From Parachlorella kessleri (taxonomy: Eukaryota; Chlorophyta; Trebouxiophyceae; Chlorellales; Chlorellaceae), in contig BBXU01002804.1 of NCBI GenBank assembly GCA_001598975.1, positions 1 through 64,000 of the forward strand: a stretch of 64,000 nucleotides of DNA, read 5' to 3'. Under the pieces are notes generated by a model that was not told the origin of the DNA, made no database searches, and was given only the letters and a program-made list of their open reading frames with translations. Both the position numbers and the translations under genes were made by a program. This document shows positions 23,701 to 35,711 of this stretch, one piece after another (the stretch's first letter is position 1; each line of letters starts with the position of its first letter).

Positions 23701-26700
23701 AGCAGCAGCAGCAGCAGCAAGCAGGGCAGCACCAGGCAAGCGCTTCCTTTGGCAGTGTGTTCAGCGGACCCGCGCCGTGGGATCAGGAGGAATCCAATCG
23801 ACCTCCACATTACTTGGAGCAGGAAGGGTTCCCCTGGGACCAGCAGGCTTCGCAGCAGGATCCCAGCATGCAGGAGCCGCAGCGCAAGCCATCTTTGCAG
23901 CCGCCTGCACAGCATTGGCCGCTCAGCCACAACATACAACAGCAAGAGCAAGATCAAGCCCCTTTCACTGAGGCGCCCGCGCAACAGTGGCAACAAGCAG
24001 ATTGGGGCGCACAACAGGCTGAGGATGACGTGTCCTTCTTTGGTGTGCCGAGCCCAAACGTTGCCGGGCAGGAGGCGGGCTGGGACGCAGCGGCTGCTGG
24101 CGCCTTCTTGCCGCAGCAGCCAGTGCCAGTGCCCTGGCAGCCAGCAGAGCAGCTGCAGCAGCAGGAGGAGCCGCAGCACACCCCGCAGCTGCCAGATGCC
24201 TCGCTGTGGGGGACTGCAGCACATGAAGCTGAGCATGGCAGCAGCCCAGGGGGCTCTCCTGCCAGCCAGACGCAGACTGGGCAGGCTGCTGGCATGACTC
24301 AGCCGGGGCCTGCTGTGCATGCTGAGCCTGCTGTGGACCAACAGCAGCCAGATGTTGGGGAGGGGCTGGGTACTGAGCCCACCCTGTGGAACTCAAGCTT
24401 GGGTCTGGCCGGGGGCAGCAGCAGCGTCAGCACCCAGCAGGCAGAGCAGCCGCTGCATGCTGGGCCTGCCGTGGCTGCCGTCTCGCCTCAGCACAGCGAC
24501 CAGCCCACCTTCTTGCTGGGACACCCGCAGCCCGACCTGGGTGGTGAGGCAGAAGTAGAAGTGTTGCCAGAGCAATATGGGGAGGATTGGAGCCAGCAGG
24601 TGCAGCGGCAACCGGCCCAGGAAGTGCAGCAGCGGCAGCTAGGCTCTGTTGTAGCTGAATTCGCAGAGGAGGCGCAGGGGGCGCCTGAATTCTCAGCTGA
24701 AGCTGCTGCGGCACCCACACTAGCTGCAGGGCCTGGTGCGGAAGGCGCACCAGGCGTCGGGGCGGTCGCCGAGCTGGCAGAGGGCCCCGCAGAGGCCCCT
24801 GCAGCGCCCGAGCTCCTGCCCGGCATGGAAGGCTATGTGTCTCCCAGGGCGGGAGCTGCTGCTGGGGACGAGCTGTGGGATCTGGAGTCGCCCAAGGTAG
24901 GACTTCCTGGGGCACTGCGCATGTTGCCTGCAGCGGTAGCGGCTGGTACCTCATTGTGCTGTTGGCAGGTCCTGTCCTTCATATTAGCGGGAGTGAGGGG
25001 CGGACTGTGGCCCAAGGTTTACTTTTGAAGCCCTGTATGTTCCCCGGCTGGACCGTCTTACGTGGTCCTTGACATATGGGGGATCCCCGCCCATGTGGAC
25101 TTGGCCAGGACGGTGTGACTGGCTTGCTGATGGCTACTCTCTCTCGTTGTGTTCTGTCAGGCGGGCAACTACGGTGAAGCGGGTGCGGCTCCAGCTGCAG
25201 CAGATGCCACAGCTGCTCCTGCGACTGAGCAGGAAAGCCAGGAGGTAGGCAGAAGTGCAGGCCGTCAGGCGGAATTGTCAACCAAAAGCTGCGGTGTGTG
25301 TATGAACTTCAGTTTGTGCCACGCACACTGCTGCATTGGGTGCACCCAGCTTGCCTGCTGGGAAAGGGGGGGGATGCTTGACAATGTAGCCAGCCCAAAG
25401 GCTTGGCCGGGATGGGCCGCTAGGTGTTTCAACAAGCAGCGGCTTCCAGCCCACGGTTAGGCTGTGCTTAGCTCGGCAATGCGCACTATGTTTGCCCTGT
25501 AATACTTGCTCCTCTCCTGCGTCGTAGGGTACCACCTGGTGGGGCGAAGATGGCTACTGCTACTTTGACTCACCAGACGGGTGGCGCTACTACTGGGATG
25601 ACCCCAGCCAGGGCTGGCTGCAATACCAGTACATTGGGGGTGCTGAGGCAGGCGGGGCCGGTGGCAGTGAGACAGCAGCAAAGGCAGAGGCAGTCGAGGC
25701 TCCTGCCGCTGGTGGTGCTGCTGCCAGCACTGACATGGCTGACGGTGGGTCGCACCTGGGAGCTGAGGAGGTCCTGGGGGTGGTGGAGGGGGAAGTTCAG
25801 CTCCCTGAGCAGGCTACAGCAGAGCCGGCAGAGACCACACTAGATGCAGACCTGGGTGACAGCTACCAGGCTGCCTTCCAGGGCATTGCCCAGCCTGTGG
25901 CCGCCCTGCCTGAGCAGCCTGCAGGGTTTGCAGGGGAGCCCCGTGCTGAAGCGCCTGCCGCCTACCAGCCAGTCGTGTTTCAGCCGGCGTACTCCTTGCC
26001 ACAGCCAGCAGAGCAACCCACCCAGTTCAAGGCGGCAGCGGCAGCAGCACCCTGGAATCCCGTACCCTGGAGCCCCGCAGCATCTGCCCCCGCTTTCCAG
26101 CCTGCCGGGCAGCAGGCCACAGCAGCGGCGCATGTTCCCCCCACGGTGCCTGCTCCCACCGGCAGCACCTACCCTTACATGCCCGCCTCCGCGGAGCAAC
26201 ACGCCCCCGCTGGCTTTTACGGCGCGCCTGCTATGCCTGCTGCGCCCGCTGCTTTTGACTACAACGACCCTACGAGGACACACTGGCGGCCGGCCTCGTG
26301 CTCTGGGAAGCTGGTGTTTGGCGGCCGGCTGCTGCTGGTCATGCCCTCAGGTGGGTGTGAGGGACTTTATATTGAGTCCATCGATGCCTAATGTCACAAA
26401 AACAGGCTATGTTGGCACCCTGCTGTCATTTGCATGCCCTCTACTCAAGCTGGCGGTGGAAGGGCAACCTTTGTTTGATCAGCCGAAGCAGCCCTCACTG
26501 CACAACCAAGCGTGGGATGGTGACACCTGATTGTGCGCGTGCCTGTGGCTGGTGTGCATGAGCTGTTGAGCATGCCGCTGCTTATGTGTGAGCTGCTCCA
26601 CATTTGGCAGCCCTAGAATGTGCAGCTGCACATGGCAAGGGAGCTGCTCTGCAGCTGGAAAGCATGGAGGAAACTCCCACAGTCTGGAATTGCCAATCAC

Positions 26701-29700
26701 TGCTTGTCCGCCAACCGACCTCTGCCCATCCTACTTGTTCTTACAGGCCAGCTCAGCGTGCACAGCATGGCAGCCCTCCCCGACCACCTGCTGCGCCCGC
26801 TAGGCAGCCCCCAGGGCACCGCCAGCTTGTCAGAGCTCCGATCTGCTGCTGCCAGCTTCCCTGGGCCCCTCTCCAGCAGCACCCCCCGGGACAAGGTGGC
26901 CCGGTTCGCCTCGGACAGGTTGGAGGCGTGTGCTGGCCAGGAGCCCTTCTGCCGGGACGTTGGGGGGCTGCAGACGCTGTGGGCGCTGCTGCGGGTGATG
27001 GCACAGTTCCAGGTGGGGCATGGCGTGCTGGGTTGGGGGCCTAGTAGTGGCTGCCTTTGCCAGTGTGGCGTGGCTGGACACGAGCTGTGAGCCAACACAA
27101 GCTAGCAGCGTATGACATGGCCAGGAGCTGGCTGCTTTGCACAATAGCATGATATGAGCAGACTTCATAGGCAGCAAATCGGCTGGGCCAGGGTTTGCCG
27201 CCCGGCGCCGGACAAGCCACAAGCTGCCACTGGCAGCGGCTTCTCCTGGACCCGCAGCTACCATGTAGAGATCATGTCGGTGCAGGAGGTTGCATTGCCT
27301 CCACTGGCAACAGGAGGCAATTATTTTCTCTCTCTCTCTCTTATTTTCTCGTTGCAGGGCAACATCAAGAGCTTGCCATACAGTCAGCAGCCTGGTGGCA
27401 ACAGGAAAGATGAAGGCAGCTCCCCGGAAGCCGCGCTGTCAGCCGCCCTCCTGGACCCCTTTGGGGCGGCAACCTCCCCCACAGCAGCCGCAGCAGGCGC
27501 GCCCAGCCCGGTAGCAGATGCTGCAGCGCTGCGGCCGGCAGGGGACGCCGGGCAGGCAGCGGCACAGGTGCAGCAGCTGCTGCTGTGCGGCAGGCGGAGC
27601 GAGGCCCTCAGGTGGGCGGGTGGGCGGGTTAAGTACGAGTGAACACCAGGCTAGCAGGAAATGACATGTGGTGCTTGCCCTGAAGAAGTGGCATGTTGAT
27701 CTTGTGGTTTGTGGGCATAGCACTTCCTGGCTTTTTGTTGGTCCCACTTGGAGGACGCGCGGCAGCACGGTTAGGTGGCGGTACGCTGTCTGACTAGGCT
27801 GGGCTAGGCTAGGCTAGCCTAGCAGGAAGGGGACAGTGTGTGGCAAGGGTAGGCAGACAGGGGTGTGCAATGCACCTGCGGAGGAGGTTGAGGGGTTGAG
27901 GGCCAAAGGGGTGCTCCTGCATGGGTGCAGGGTTTCCATTGTGAGTAGGCAGCATGTGCCAGTGTCAGCAGTCAGCCTGGGTCTTCATGAAAGGCTAGCA
28001 TGAGAAACGTTCCTCGCCTTCAGACTTGTGCCTGTGAGGCTCCCTTGACTGTCCAGGTCAACAATGGGTGCTTTGCCTGCCGTGCTTGGCCGGCATGCAG
28101 GGTAGCCACTGAGACCCAGCTGTGGGGCATCGCTCTGCTGGTGGCGCGCCTCTTGGGGGACCAGGCTGTGGCTGACACCGGTGCTGCCATGGCTGCCCAG
28201 TGCCTAGCTGCCGCCGCCCCGCTGAGGACGCTTTGCAGCATGCTGGCTGGCGGCCCCGAAGCGCTGCTGGCGCCGGCGCCGGCGCCGGCGGCTACCGCTG
28301 CGGCGGGTGCTGGTGCTGCTGCTGGTGCCGGTACTGCCCCTGGCCAGCTGCAAGGCCATCCTGGGGGAGCGCTGCTCTTTGGCAGTCCAGCCAGTGTGTC
28401 AGGAGGAGGAGGCATCCGAGCAGGCACAGCACTGGTGGTGGCAGGGGCAGCAGCTGTGCCAGCAGGGCACATGGAGGTATTGGCGGGGGACTGGCGGCAG
28501 CAGCTGGCAGTGCTGGCGGCTAACCGTACCCCGGGGGACGAGCGGGTAATGGAAAGGCTCGGAGAGACCCTACTGAAGCAGGGCAACCAGGTATGGCAGC
28601 GGGTTTTGGACGTACATATGTCATTTTCCTGCATGTAGTAAGGGGTGCTAACACCAGGGTCTGGCTGGATGAGTGCCACGCCGGCCGGGTTGTGGGGGCC
28701 TCCTGTTGCGCTGATGTTTGGCCCGCAAGCCAGCCCACAGCCCCTCCAGACCACATGATACATGGTTAGGGTTGGTAGCGCCTGGTTGTGTGACGCCGCC
28801 GGGCTCCCGAGACATATACACTAAATCTGCTTGGGGCCACGTCGGGCTCTGTGCACGGCTGGCTGTGTCCCATGCTACCTGCAGAGCCTGTCATGGGAGC
28901 ACCTGTGCATGCACCCGTGGCCTGCCCTGCGTTTGAGCCCTGCATCACGCTGTGCTGTGCTGCGCTGCGCTGAGCAGGTGGAGGCGGCGCACTGCTGCTT
29001 CCTGCTGGCGGGCCTCCCGCTACAGCTGGCAGACGGTCCCGCCGCCTCCTTTGTGCTGCCAGGGTCAGACCTGGCGTCCGGCCCCAGGACCTACGCCAGC
29101 CTTGCAGCTTTGACCAGGGCAGAGATGTATGCCTGGGCACGCACTGCAGGTAGGCAGGGCGCCCAAATGTCAAGTGTATGACATTTAATTGTCTCCAGCT
29201 GGTGCTGATTAACGTGTGTTGCTGGAGCTGGCACGCGTTCTGATGCGGGCTTGACAGATGGTGCTGGTGCTGTTGCAGGCCCTGGTTTGTTTGGTGTCGC
29301 ATCGCCTTGCAGATATGCTGCCCGGCACACCGCTGCTCGCCTGTCCCTCTGCTGTGTTCTTGCCCCTGGCACTGCTCACCCGCTTGCCGACCCCCAGTCA
29401 AATGACCCTGCTGCCATATTGCAGTGCTCAGTAGCTCAGGCCCCTGCTATCCAACCTTGCCTTCCCCTCCCTCCCCGCCCTGGCCCTGCAGCCGCCCCTT
29501 CCCTCGCGCCCCAGTTCGCCGCGCTGCTTCCCTACAAGCTTCTCCACGCCGCGGCGCTGCTGGAGCTGGGGCTGCTGCCGCAAGCCGCCCAGTACTGCCA
29601 CCACATCCTGGCCGGGCTGCAGGTCGGCTCCCAGCACCTTGAAATGTGCATGGAGTTTGCTTCTGTTGTGCATAGCCAAAGGGGAGGCTGCGTGCTTGCC

Positions 29701-32700
29701 AGTGCTCTTTGCTCTTCCCTGCCTTCCTTTCTACACCTCGGTGCTGGGGAGGTGTCTTCTGCGGGAGGGGAGCAGCGCTCGCGTCAACGCACCGCCGGGA
29801 GGGGGCGGGAGGGCTGATCTGCTGGCCACTCCCGGGTTGCACATGCCTGTTGCGGTGCGGGGACACACACAGCGCTGTACAGGTCGTGGGGAAGGCGTGC
29901 TACTGTACCGCAAGCAGTAGATCAAAGGTCACGATGACCAAGTGCATGGCTTCTCTATGGGCAGGCGCTGGGTAAGGTGCTTCCCCCAGGGCTGCTGGTG
30001 ACCCGGGTGGCGGCACAGGACTTGCAAGACCGGCTGCAAGCCTTCGCCTCGGTGGGTGACGTGGTAGAGGCAGCTGTGCCAAGCGTTGACGCATAGATAG
30101 CACACACATAGCTGTGTTGCTTGTTGCGATTGTGATGAGTTTGGTAGTGTCCCCGCTCCCTCCGAGCATGCGTGGCACGGCCCTCTGGCCGAACCCATGG
30201 CAACGGGATGTGGTGCTTGTCTTGGTAATAAAACCTCTGCGTGCATGCCTGAGTAGGCCCTCCTCCTGGCATTGCCAGTCGGTGCACTGGCTCTGGTGCA
30301 GGCGTTGACAGCACTTCCTTCCGCTGTAGCCCCACCGCCTGCCCCTCCACTGGTGGCTCCTCCGCACATTGGCTCCCCATGTGCCTGCCTGCCTACCCCC
30401 TGACCCCTCTCCCCTCCGTGCCTGCAGGCCAACAAGCTCAGCCTGGGCCGCAGCTTCTCTGCTGGGTCTCTGGTGTCCAGCATGGGGCGCTGGCTGGACC
30501 GGGGCATCACGGCGCTCATGGGAGGCGGCAGCGGAGACACAGGTGGGTGGGTGGAGGGGGTGGGTTGAAGGGGGGGGTGGAGGGGGGGAGGGGGACGCTG
30601 TGCCCTCTTGGACGTTGGCTGCGCTTGGTAGTTTGCTGTCTTGGCTACAACTGACTGCACGGCTTGGATTGAGGGGTGGTCAAGGCGGCGTGGGTATCAA
30701 CGGGGCGGGGACAGCTGCAGCACAGGTGAGCATTCCTGTGGCCAAGCAGCGCTCTCAGTTGCTAGCAGCGGGCGCATGCCACGCCTCCCTGGGAGTCCTT
30801 CCCTGGGGGGCTTGAACACACGTCTCGCGGGGAATCGTCCCTCGAGGCGCAGCAAGCTGTATGCTGCGTGCACACATCTGTGGCCCCGGTTGTAGGTGTG
30901 TATCGCTCTGTTCCGGCTTTTGGACATCAGGTCCACATGAAATCCTGCCCAGGAGGACCCAAAACCCTGTCTGACTTCCTGCAGTCCGCTCCTCTGCGCG
31001 ACTCCAGCTGGGGTGCTTATCCGACGACTGGCCGTTGTTTAAAGGACGCTGAAGACCCCTTGACCAATCAGTGCATCCCATCCGTCCATGGCCCTTAGTT
31101 GCAGCCTGCTGAGCTTAATCTCAAGGAATGCATGGGCCTAGCACCATGACCGCTGGCTGGGCGCAGGCTCGGGCCCCAACTCGCTGCGCTCCGGCCCTTC
31201 GTCCGCCTCGGGTGTCAACCTGGTGGGCCTGGTGGATGGCGGGCAGCGGCTGGCCGGGCACTCGCGCAGCCACAGCTTCTCCAACGCGGCAGACTCCCCT
31301 AAGGTGGGGGTGGGGAGCACAGGGGGAGGTGGGGGAGCTGGGGTGACCAGGCAGCGTGTTTGGGGGCATGGTGTGCCAGCATGCAGGGTGGGGGCCGTGA
31401 TACATAGTTGGTGTTGGTGTGCGGATGGGGGGTGGAGGGGAGGTGTGGGTGGGTGGGGGTTGGGGTGGGGTGGTGTGTGTGGAGGTGGGGAGGGGTTGGG
31501 GGCGCTGCAACAGACGTTAACAAGGGGGGTCAGCAGCTGCGTGCTGCCCTGTCCCACCGCCGCTCCTAGCGGGTGTTTCTCTGGCCGCCTGCTCCCTAGC
31601 GCAGATGGTGGATGTGCCAGGCAGTTCCCACTTCCGCCCCGGGGCCCCCGCCAGCGGACCACCCTCCACCTCCCCTTTCAGCGTTCCACCACCACAGTCG
31701 CCCTCCACTGGCCTGCCTCCCTTGCCTCATTCTGTGGGCGGCGGCAGCAGCAGCGGCATGGCCCCAGCAGGCGTCAGCATCAGCCCGGTAGCGGGCGCAG
31801 CAGCGGGCGCAGCGCAAGCGGCGGCACCGGGGGCAGCGGCTGGTCTGGCACCGGCGCCTGCGGAGGGTCCCCGCAGCACAGGGCGCAGCGGCGGCGGTGG
31901 CGTCATGAAGGGCCTTATCAGCCTCATCAGTGGGCCCAGCAGCAGGTGGGGTCCCCTCCCTCCATCCACACTTGATCTTCAATGCATTGCCTCTGCCGAA
32001 CGCTGCTGGCGTTGCAGCACATGTGGATGCGGTCTGTGTCAGCGCCAATCCTGAAACCCATTTGTCAGCAGCAACCCGCACGGTGGCTGCATGATGGATG
32101 CTTGGCTTAGGGACTGTGGATGCCCACGTGCGACCGGCCCTTTCCAAGGCTGTGCTTCCACGGAGCTGACCTATACTTCTGCTGATGAACAAAGCATCTG
32201 GCAACCTCCCTGTGCCCATCTGTTGCCCTGCGGACCTCACTGCTATATCGTGCCTCCCTCTCAGGGGCAAGGAGGAGCCTAAAGCCAAGCAGCAGGGGAC
32301 CGCTGCTCAGGAGCCTCCGGAGAATGTGTTCTACTACGACAATGAGCTAAAGATGTGGCGGGAGAGGGGCGCACCGCCGCCTGCGCAGCAGCAGGCGCCC
32401 CCACCACCGCCGCCCACTGTCCCAGCACTTGCCCAGGTGAGCGTGCTGCCTTGCAGAGTTGGTGCCTGCTGGCTTGCAGAGTTGGTGCCTGCTGGCTTGC
32501 AGAGTTGGTGACAGATCGACTGCCCTTTACAAGCTCGGTGGCACATGTGCTACAGTGGCCAAGCCATAAAGATGCGGTGGCTCGGCAGCTAACCCTGCCG
32601 GGACATGTGCGAGTTTGCGCAGCTCCGCTTGGTTGGACCTGGGACGTGCCATAGCGCAGTGCTGTCAGGATCCGGTCCGATGCGCCGCAGGATATGTGGG

Positions 32701-34276
32701 CGCCTTCCTGGTACCGTGCATGACTCCGTGAGACTTTGCTGCTGCTTCCACCTGTCCGGAGCGATACACCTAGCGACAAGGGGTTCCTTGGTATGCCATC
32801 GCAGGGGGGCGCCGGTGGACCCCCGCCTGTGGGCGGCGGCGCCATGATGCTGCCCCGAGGCGGGGTTACTTCGCGCTATGTGAACACATTTGGGCCTGCC
32901 GGGCAGCCAGCGCAGGCCAGCGTTGCAGGAGGTATGGACGATATGCCAGTATCCTGTCGCTGTCTTGGCTCCTCCGCCAGCGAATGCTTTGTTGCTGCCT
33001 GCCCAGGCCTTGCTTGCTGCTGGTGGGAAGCGTTCACTCAGCTCAGCAGGGCAAGCTGTTGCAGGCTTTGACCGCGCAATAGGGAGACCTTCATGCCTTT
33101 GGAAAGACTTGCTGGTCAGCTGCCACCCATGCAGGCACTGCGAGCATAGCTCCTGCCCCAAGCCTGCTCCTGCCGAGGAGCAACCACGCGTCGGCACACA
33201 TGGACGACCTGCACCACCCCCTGTCACCCATTGAAGAGTCAGTCCCGGGCTCCCCCGGTCCGCTCTCACCCAGCCAGCAGCAAAACAGCAGCATGCCCAG
33301 CGGAGCAGATGGCACCGGTGTGGCGGCTGCCTTGCAGACCATGCCCAGCGCAGCGCCCAGAGCGGTGGCGGCTCCCAGCATGCAAAGCATGCCAAGCGTC
33401 ACACAGCCGCCGGCCACCCTGCAGCCTCTCAGGATTCCCTCGGGCCCGTCCAGCTCTCTCTGCTCGCCAACTGCCTGTGGGCTGGTCCCAGGGATGAAAT
33501 TTGCAAGCCCTCAGGATGGCACCCCGCAACAGATGGCTATACCCCAAAGTATGGGGCCCAGCATGCAGAGCATGATGTTGGCCAACAACCCAACAGCAAT
33601 ACCAGCGGCTGCAACCCTGCCGCATGGTGGGGACAGCTTCACTACTGTCCAGCAGCCAGCTGCAGCAAGAGCACTCGCCTTGCCAGCTTTTGACGGGGCC
33701 GGGGGCGCCTCTCAGCCGCATCCGCAGGCATCTCTTGCGTCAGCAGCCACGCTGCCCGTCCTTAAGGCAGTTAAGGAGCCGAGCTATACGTTTGCAGCGG
33801 CGCCTACCTTGCCAGCAACCCCAGCTGTCCATGCCGGTAGTGGGTATGCGGGGCGAGCAGCGGTGCAGGCAGCGGCAGCTCCTTATGCACCGGCCTCTGA
33901 GCCTGCAGCATCAATGCCAACCGGCTATCGAGAGGAAGCTGGGGGCTTTGCTAGGAGCCACCCAGCCGAGCAGCATCTGCAGGCTGGCTATAACCAGCAG
34001 CACCAATATCCGCAGCAACCACCGCCGCACTGGGATCCGTACGCGACAACGGCTGTGCATGGTACTGGCATGCCCGTCATGGGCTCCACCATTAGTTGGC
34101 AGGGCTACCAACCCCAGCAGCAGCAGCACCACCACCACCCAGGGTACCCGTTGCAGCCTAGCCAGCAGCAGCACTATCCTCCGAGCCATACCGTTGTGAG
34201 TCAGGCTGCTGCAGGTCCCACCGCTATGGGTGCACTCATGGGGTCTCCTGACGACATGGCTGATGTTGCACTGTGA
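20779..34276 (+). CDS. SEC16: SEC16, COPII coat assembly scaffold
   Basis: Peripheral ER-exit-site protein that organises COPII budding by binding Sec13/Sec31 and other coat parts. The chosen start is the in-frame ATG at 20779 (MQRRKKVESYGDEDLG); the frame is open upstream to 20707 but without an ATG. The first ~1,300 residues are disordered and rich in Ala, Gln, Pro and Ser. A Trp/Tyr-rich motif follows (WWGEDGY, GWRYYWDDPSQGWLQYQY near 25530-25640). The central conserved domain starts near 26270 (GKLVFGGRLLLVMP, then GQLSVHSMAAL). Its ACE1-like helical part includes VATETQLWGIALLVARLLGD at 28101 on, RTPGDERVMERLGETLLKQG and VEAAHCCFLLAG. The C-terminal signature is FYYDNELKMWRERGAPPP near 32330 and TSRYVNTFGP near 32870, as in plant SEC16. 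Total is about 2,700 residues over 15 or more exons, large for the family because of the disordered N-terminus. The tail 33135-34276 is again low complexity, ending DDMADVAL. Confidence 0.9.
30543..30594 (+). repeat. G-rich tract at a SEC16 intron donor
   Basis: Starting at the GTGGGT donor of the exon that ends ...GGGSGDT, the RNA-sense strand carries many runs of three or more G (GTGGGTGGGTGGAGGGGGTG onward). The spacing fits the loose rule for a G-quadruplex (four G-runs with short loops). It is intronic, so it does not affect the protein directly. Confidence 0.6.
31304..31510 (+). repeat. G/T-rich intron of SEC16
   Basis: The intron after exon ...HSFSNAADSPK begins GTGGGGGTGGGG and remains strongly G- and GT-rich for about 200 bases, with many GGGG runs. 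This is the second SEC16 intron that opens with G-runs immediately at the donor. It is low complexity and holds no coding signal. Confidence 0.55.
32450..32510 (+). repeat. 23-base tandem repeat (2.65 copies) in a SEC16 intron
   Basis: The unit CTTGCAGAGTTGGTGCCTGC plus TGG occurs perfectly at 32450-32472 and 32473-32495, and its first 15 bases occur again at 32496-32510. Each unit contains CTTGCAG, the same hexamer core used as a 3' splice site elsewhere in this gene. It lies just downstream of the donor at about 32436, well before the next coding exon near 32805. Confidence 0.8.
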
Positions 34277-35711
34277 AGGCTGTTTGCGGACATAGCGTGG
34301 ATGGTGCAGGGACAGGACGTTCCAGCGGAATCAGACAGTGCCATGCATAGCCATTGTGCTGCTTGTTACAACAAGTGGTGTGGGGTGGGCAATGGTGTCT
34401 CACTCGTGGCTAAATGCAATGCCACGACAGAACCCTGGGAAACTGTTGCCCCTAGTGTCTCTGCCTTCCCTCAATCGTTGGTTTACAGTGGGGAAGGGAA
34501 AAGTTGACAACAGCCGGAACGCTTACCTGCAATTGTGCCCAGTGCTAAGCTCATGTAGCACACAGTCGGTCACTTAAGGACTGAAAGACGAAACCGCTGG
34601 AGAGGGGCCAACAGGTGACCAGAACAGACCCCCAAAGAGCAAGCAAGCGCGCGGCTTATCTTGAAAACTCAATGCTGCCTCGAAAACTTTGAAATTACTT
34701 GGAATTATCCTTTCACTGCTCAATGGTGCGGACCTGCGGACCCATGTGCGGACCCGTCAACACCCTCCTACAGCTTGGCACGCCCCACAGCCTGTCTGCA
34801 TCCAGGGCCCCGTCAGTATGGTTCGTCTATACCTTTCCTCCTGTGCCATGCCTGCCACCATTAACAGAATCACAACCCACGCTGCAAAGCTTTGAACGAC
34901 ACCCACCCCTACAACGCTGCGCTGTCAACTTCCAGACGAAATAAGTTCCCAGTAGTTCCACAGAGCACACTACCCGCGGTTGCTCCCAAGCAGAGTGTTC
35001 TTGCCAGATCAAGTCCATCCCTAGCAATCCAGAATTTAAACGCAGCGTGATCACAGCAGCTTCGCTTCATCTCCTTGTTGTTGCTTCAAGCCCCTAGCTG
35101 CTGCTGCTGCTGCTGCTATTGCTGCTCCTCCTCCGGCGGGGCAGCGCTGCCTTGGCTGCTGTCTTCCGCAGAACCCAAGCCCAACAACACCAATGGTGAC
35201 AGCCCTTCCAACAACTGTCCCTCTTGCTGCGTGCCACGCTTGGTGCCCTTCTCTCGCAACTGCAGAGTTGGGGTGAAGCCACCCAGGTCTGGTAAAGCGA
35301 CGGCCATCCAAGGGTATCAGTCAGTGACGTCAGCTCAACTCAGGCCCTTGCAGGGATTTGAGTCATCTCCTTGCCGTTGAAATTTTTGTAGCCCCTCTCC
35401 AGGAACTCTAGCACATGCTTGTTCAGCCATCATCCTAGTGAGCAAGTCGATCATTAGTATGTAATGCTCAGCCTCAATAGACGACTTGCCTGCTTTGTTA
35501 ACAGCATATGCACCAGCAGCAGCTGCCTGTTGACCAACTTCAACATCTGCAGCACGCACGCCACCCAGGTCAGTCAGAAAGACTATCGACCGTCACAAAG
35601 GCAACCTCCCATCCTCAACCACTGTTTCAAGAATCGACGGCCCGGTCCAGCATTGTTGAACCGATGCACCCCTTATATGCATGCTTTGGCACCCTGTCAC
35701 ACACCGTAATC
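34277..35711. other. Gap between convergent SEC16 and RING-CH genes
   Basis: About 1.4 kb holding two 3' UTRs. An AGC/GCT trinucleotide run lies at about 35097-35130. On the minus strand, 35116-35311 and 35335-35570 are open and one of them contains a GC-type donor and a TACTAAT branch-point-like element. I cannot join them to a known protein; they might be extra 3' exons of the RING-CH gene but the simpler reading of that gene stops at 35712. Confidence 0.45.

Noticed and set aside
27781..27830. GCTAGGCTAGGCTAGCCTAGC palindrome-like stretch in a SEC16 intron
   Set aside because: Short simple repeat that happens to be self-complementary; no context suggests a function.
35116..35570. Minus-strand open stretches with a GC donor (35484-35489) and TACTAAT branch-like site downstream of the RING-CH gene
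   Set aside because: They could be extra 3' exons ending at 35423, but this needs a 55-base intron and a 12-base last exon; reading straight on to the stop at 35712 is simpler. Left as an alternative, not annotated.
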